Assembly: GCF_028453695.1 (NCBI RefSeq)
Contig: NC_135777.1
Location: 19,581,714 to 19,645,713, forward strand
DNA from: Augochlora pura
Lineage: Eukaryota > Arthropoda > Insecta > Hymenoptera > Halictidae
Reading direction: 5' to 3'
Length of the DNA stretch: 64,000 nt
Each line of letters begins with the position of its first letter. Positions within the stretch are counted from its first letter, which is position 1. Under the pieces are notes generated by a model. It ran no database searches and was not told where the DNA came from. It saw only the letters and a list, made by a program, of their open reading frames with translations. Positions 61,222 to 64,000 of this stretch are shown here, piece after piece. Made by a program: the position numbers and the translations under genes.

Positions 61222-62232
61222 TGTGAAGCCAGTCTATTACAATATTTTATTAAAAAATAAACAAAATAAAACAGCAGGTCTAATTCGATAAATACAAATA
61301 TAATTAAAAAATTATCTATTATTCGACGAATATAAATTTAATCATGCCCGGAAACAAACCGAAGCCCTTCTAATTGTTTATACCACACTAACCGGCTCCG
61401 TCACTCTAATCACCTCGGATTTGTTAATTTCGAGGACATATATTTACGAGACGCTCGCGGATTTAAAATTTCGAAACGGTATCGTTAAACCAGCGGACAG
61501 AACGCGCGCACTTTCGACGGAGGAATAGAGAGCTCAGGAAAAAAAAATATAAAATGACTATTCATGATAGAGGTAATCAACGAGCAATCTAAATGTCTCC
61601 TTTAGGGTATTCATAATGAAAGTGATCAAAAGAGGAGATACAGAGCCTGCCAGGCCGTCCGGTCTTAATAGTTAGGCCATTCCGATAGCAGATCCATCAG
61701 GAATATCTCCGCGCCGTGGAGAAAAAACGACGAGAACCGCAGCGTGTTCTATGTTCTGTCCGCGGCTGGATGTCTGCACTTTGTCCGTGTCGACTGTTCG
61801 CACGTGCCCGGCGAGATACGCGCCTCGAGCTCACGGCCCGGAGCATTCCGCGCGAGGATTGTTAACGCGTTGCCACGGGACTTGTCGCTGCCACGCAATT
61901 TTCCGATAGTTAATGCACGGCGCGCGAAGAAATCCACGATTACCACAGCCGCGTCGATTATTTCTTCAACCTCGCTATTATCGAAATTATATTTGAATTC
62001 AGTACGTCACAAACACGTGTCTAAAGAATTTCGCGTACCTGTTGCCTTCGATTAACTCATTAAACACGTTCTCTACAGAAATTAAGACAAATTCGTTGCT
62101 CCACTGTTTTTCCACAAATGGCGGCTGTGAACGCAATAGTTGACGCATCGCGCTTTGGAATTAGAAAATTCGGCTACTTTTTTTAGATAATGTATATTCC
62201 AGTTTCTCGAGATTGTAAAAGCCACGTCGATT

Positions 62233-62385
62233 ATGGCTGTATCGTTATTAGATTCGTTTCAACGCGTGAAGGACAATCGACGCCCGCGATCGAACGTGTG
62301 CGCGGCTAACTGTTCGCGCCGCTATCGAGCCCGCATTTTTCCCGAATATCAGATGCGGCTCGAGCTGTTAAGCAACATCGGAGCG

Positions 62386-62422
<37 letters not shown>

Positions 62423-62460
62423 CCGAGCTGGTTCGGTCGTGCATCGTAAAGCTCTCCTGG
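62233..62460 (+). CDS. Candidate exon containing (GA)n, weak
   Basis: An ATG at 62233 (context CGATTATGG) opens 76 codons (MAVSLLDSFQRVKDNRRPRS...) to TCCTGG|GTAAGG at 62460/62461, a good donor in phase 0. Part of the frame is an Arg/Glu run encoded by the (GA)n microsatellite, which weakens the case. The first 50 residues are of ordinary composition. No domain is recognised. Confidence 0.15.
62386..62422. repeat. (GA)n microsatellite
   Basis: A GA run of about 14 units with one AAAG interruption near its end. Confidence 0.95.
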
Positions 62461-63443
62461 GTAAGGTTGGAATTCGGCGATGCCTGCGGAATATTCAGAA
62501 ACGCGGTGCCCCCACGGTTAGAATCATCGGGGATCTACATATTTAGAGTCGTGCACGCGAACGTGACTTTACTTTAACGATCCGTGAGCGTAAGGTGACG
62601 CTCGAGTTTACGTCCCTCCGTGCCCCCGCCGGATACACCGTCCCATAAGTCCAGATTTGCATTCCCGTTAAGGGATATTTCTAGATCTGTTCCCCGAACA
62701 CTGGAATAGTGCCGCATTCCGAGCGTGCCGCGCTCGCGAGATACCACCGGTCCCGTCCCTCTCTCCCCCCCGCCCCCGGTATTAATTAACACTTGACTTT
62801 TCTTTTCGTCGCAGGGAACAGCGGACGCCGATACCGCACGACCACGGGTGTCGAGATAACGTTGCTGGTAGTCGCGCGGATTGGCGGGTAAATTATAGTC
62901 GGCGAGATAAACGGTTGATACCATCGACGAGCATTTAATTACTTTTTAGCTTGATACGTATAATGTCTAGCGCCTCTCAAAACTCGAAAGTTATATTGCT
63001 GGTCGAGCGCGAATGTTCCCGGAGATCTCCTCGCTATAGGACGTTTCGTGGAAAATGTTCCCTTCGCTGGGAGGGAACTTGGAATTGGAGGGGCTCTTGT
63101 TTTGGATGTCGTACGTTGATAATCCTCGCGTTCTCGGCCAAATTGTTCAAAATATTTGAAGCTTAATTATTTGAAATATTTTATATATATTATTTTTTGG
63201 TAAATTTTAATGTGAATAAGAATGTGCAAGGAATGGGTTTTCGAAGCGGTTAAGTTATTAAAGGAAGAATAGAAAAATTGATGTCTATTTTACATTTAAT
63301 ATACAGATATCAGCACTCACTATGCAATGAAATTGTAGTAAAACCAACGTCGAAGTAACTGTATTCAAGTAGTAATCAGTCTGTTTTAATATCTTGCATA
63401 ATTTCCGTACGACGGAATCGTGTACGTTCTGCTAACGCAGCAG

Positions 63444-63465
63444 TAGTGAGTTCAACGCGTGGTAA
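63444..63465 (+). repeat. 22-bp dispersed motif, copy 2
   Basis: TAGTGAGTTCAACGCGTGGT followed by AA. It differs at one position from the copy at 10309-10330, 53 kb away. Confidence 0.7.
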
Positions 63466-63484
63466 GCGATGACACCGGGCGTCC

Positions 63485-63506
63485 TGGTGACTTCAACGCC
63501 TGGTAG
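63485..63506 (+). repeat. 22-bp dispersed motif, diverged copy 3
   Basis: TGGTGACTTCAACGCCTGGT followed by AG. It matches copy 2 at about 18 of 22 positions and starts 41 bases after it, so the two form a short tandem pair. Confidence 0.5.
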
Positions 63507-64000
63507 ACGGCGTCGCTGCGCCGAAATCGCACTTCACGCTCACCGCGCTTCGGTCTACGTTCCCGGGCACTATTTACACGAACACAACAGCAGTCGCCCA
63601 CGCGGATCTAAACAAACGCAGCGGGCCACGAGCGCGCCGAAGGATCACCGAATTCGCGAAGGACATCCATTCATCATCCGGTTGCCGATGATACGGCCGA
63701 CATAATATCGACGTGGCGTGGGTCGACGGGACCCGGGCAGTCCGGGCGCGTTGGCCCGTTCGGCTAACACAATAAACCACGGGCAGAGGAATCGCGATAA
63801 CCGCGGCCGAAAGCTCCCCCACTGTTTTCCCATGACCTTCGAGCAGCTCTCGGGCGGCGCGTAATCGAACATTAAATACGGGAATCGTGGCGCATTAATT
63901 TGAATAGGCCCGGGGTCCGGCGCGCCGGGCCGATAAACGCTGGCAGGGATCCCCGCGACACCGGCCGACCCCGTCCGCCACGCGGATCGATCGATCGCCC

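Larger units (their letters stand above)
56001..64000. other. Non-coding GC/AT mosaic, block 8
   Basis: No recognised gene. AT-rich islands are at about 56050-56860, 57890-58620, 59630-59920, 60700-61450, 61950-62230 and 63150-63420. The 60.7-61.4 kb island contains a diverged tandem duplication. Two copies of a 22-bp motif also seen at 10.3 kb lie at 63.44-63.51 kb. There is a poly-C tract at 57340-57365, a (CG)n run near 58.79 kb and a (GA)n tract near 62.4 kb. A lone TTAACCCTTA end motif lies at 59709-59718. Confidence 0.6.

Noticed and set aside
1..64000. tRNA, rRNA, CRISPR arrays and known insect microRNAs
   Set aside because: I looked for T-loop GTTCGA contexts, spaced direct repeats and several well-known microRNA mature sequences and found none convincing. 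This was a partial search by eye.

Overview
This window looks like nuclear DNA of an insect, most likely a hymenopteran (bee, ant or wasp). That is an inference. It rests on a CpG-rich background, about forty sharp AT-rich islands set in GC-rich DNA, many (GA)n/(CT)n microsatellites, a degenerate TTAGG/GTTAGGTTAG-like stretch near 33.4-33.5 kb, and short repeats ending in TTAACCC of a kind common in hymenopteran genomes. Nothing points to a prokaryote or virus: no long ORFs, no operon-like gene packing, no Shine-Dalgarno pattern, no tRNA or rRNA gene that I could recognise.

I could not recognise a single protein-coding gene. The longest open frame is only 177 codons, and almost all open frames are short, GC-driven or microsatellite-driven. 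The window is best read as a gene desert, either intergenic or inside very large introns. Several short segments have exon-like properties: splice acceptor and donor consensus, a good start context, or protein-like composition. They are given as low-confidence candidates. The two I rate highest by composition are a minus-strand open frame at 51497-51703 and a plus-strand segment at 54949-55135 with a start codon, a charged amphipathic N-terminus and a hydrophobic stretch. Others are at 7945-8247 (-), 9045-9160, 17618-17732, 18378-18443, 60116-60295 (-) and 62233-62460.

Layout: the whole window alternates between GC/CpG-rich blocks of about 0.5-2 kb and AT-rich islands of about 0.2-0.9 kb. Several islands are wholly or partly short non-autonomous DNA transposon remnants. 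Five TTAA-bounded inverted-repeat elements (11394-11638, 11717-11844, 30065-30279, 33543-33760, 51792-52053) look like piggyBac-type MITEs. One 479-bp TA-flanked element (36833-37311) looks like a Tc1/mariner-type MITE. A diverged tandem duplication of about 320 bp lies at 60671-61221. A 22-bp sequence near 10.3 kb recurs with one mismatch near 63.4 kb, where a third, looser copy sits 41 bp further on. The GC-rich blocks hold poly-C/poly-G tracts, G-quadruplex-type motifs, (CG)n runs and small minisatellites.

I found no defined biological system with cooperating genes. The most interesting signals are the AT/GC mosaic with its embedded MITEs, the dispersed 22-mer, and the few exon-like segments that comparison with related genomes or RNA-seq could quickly confirm or dismiss.
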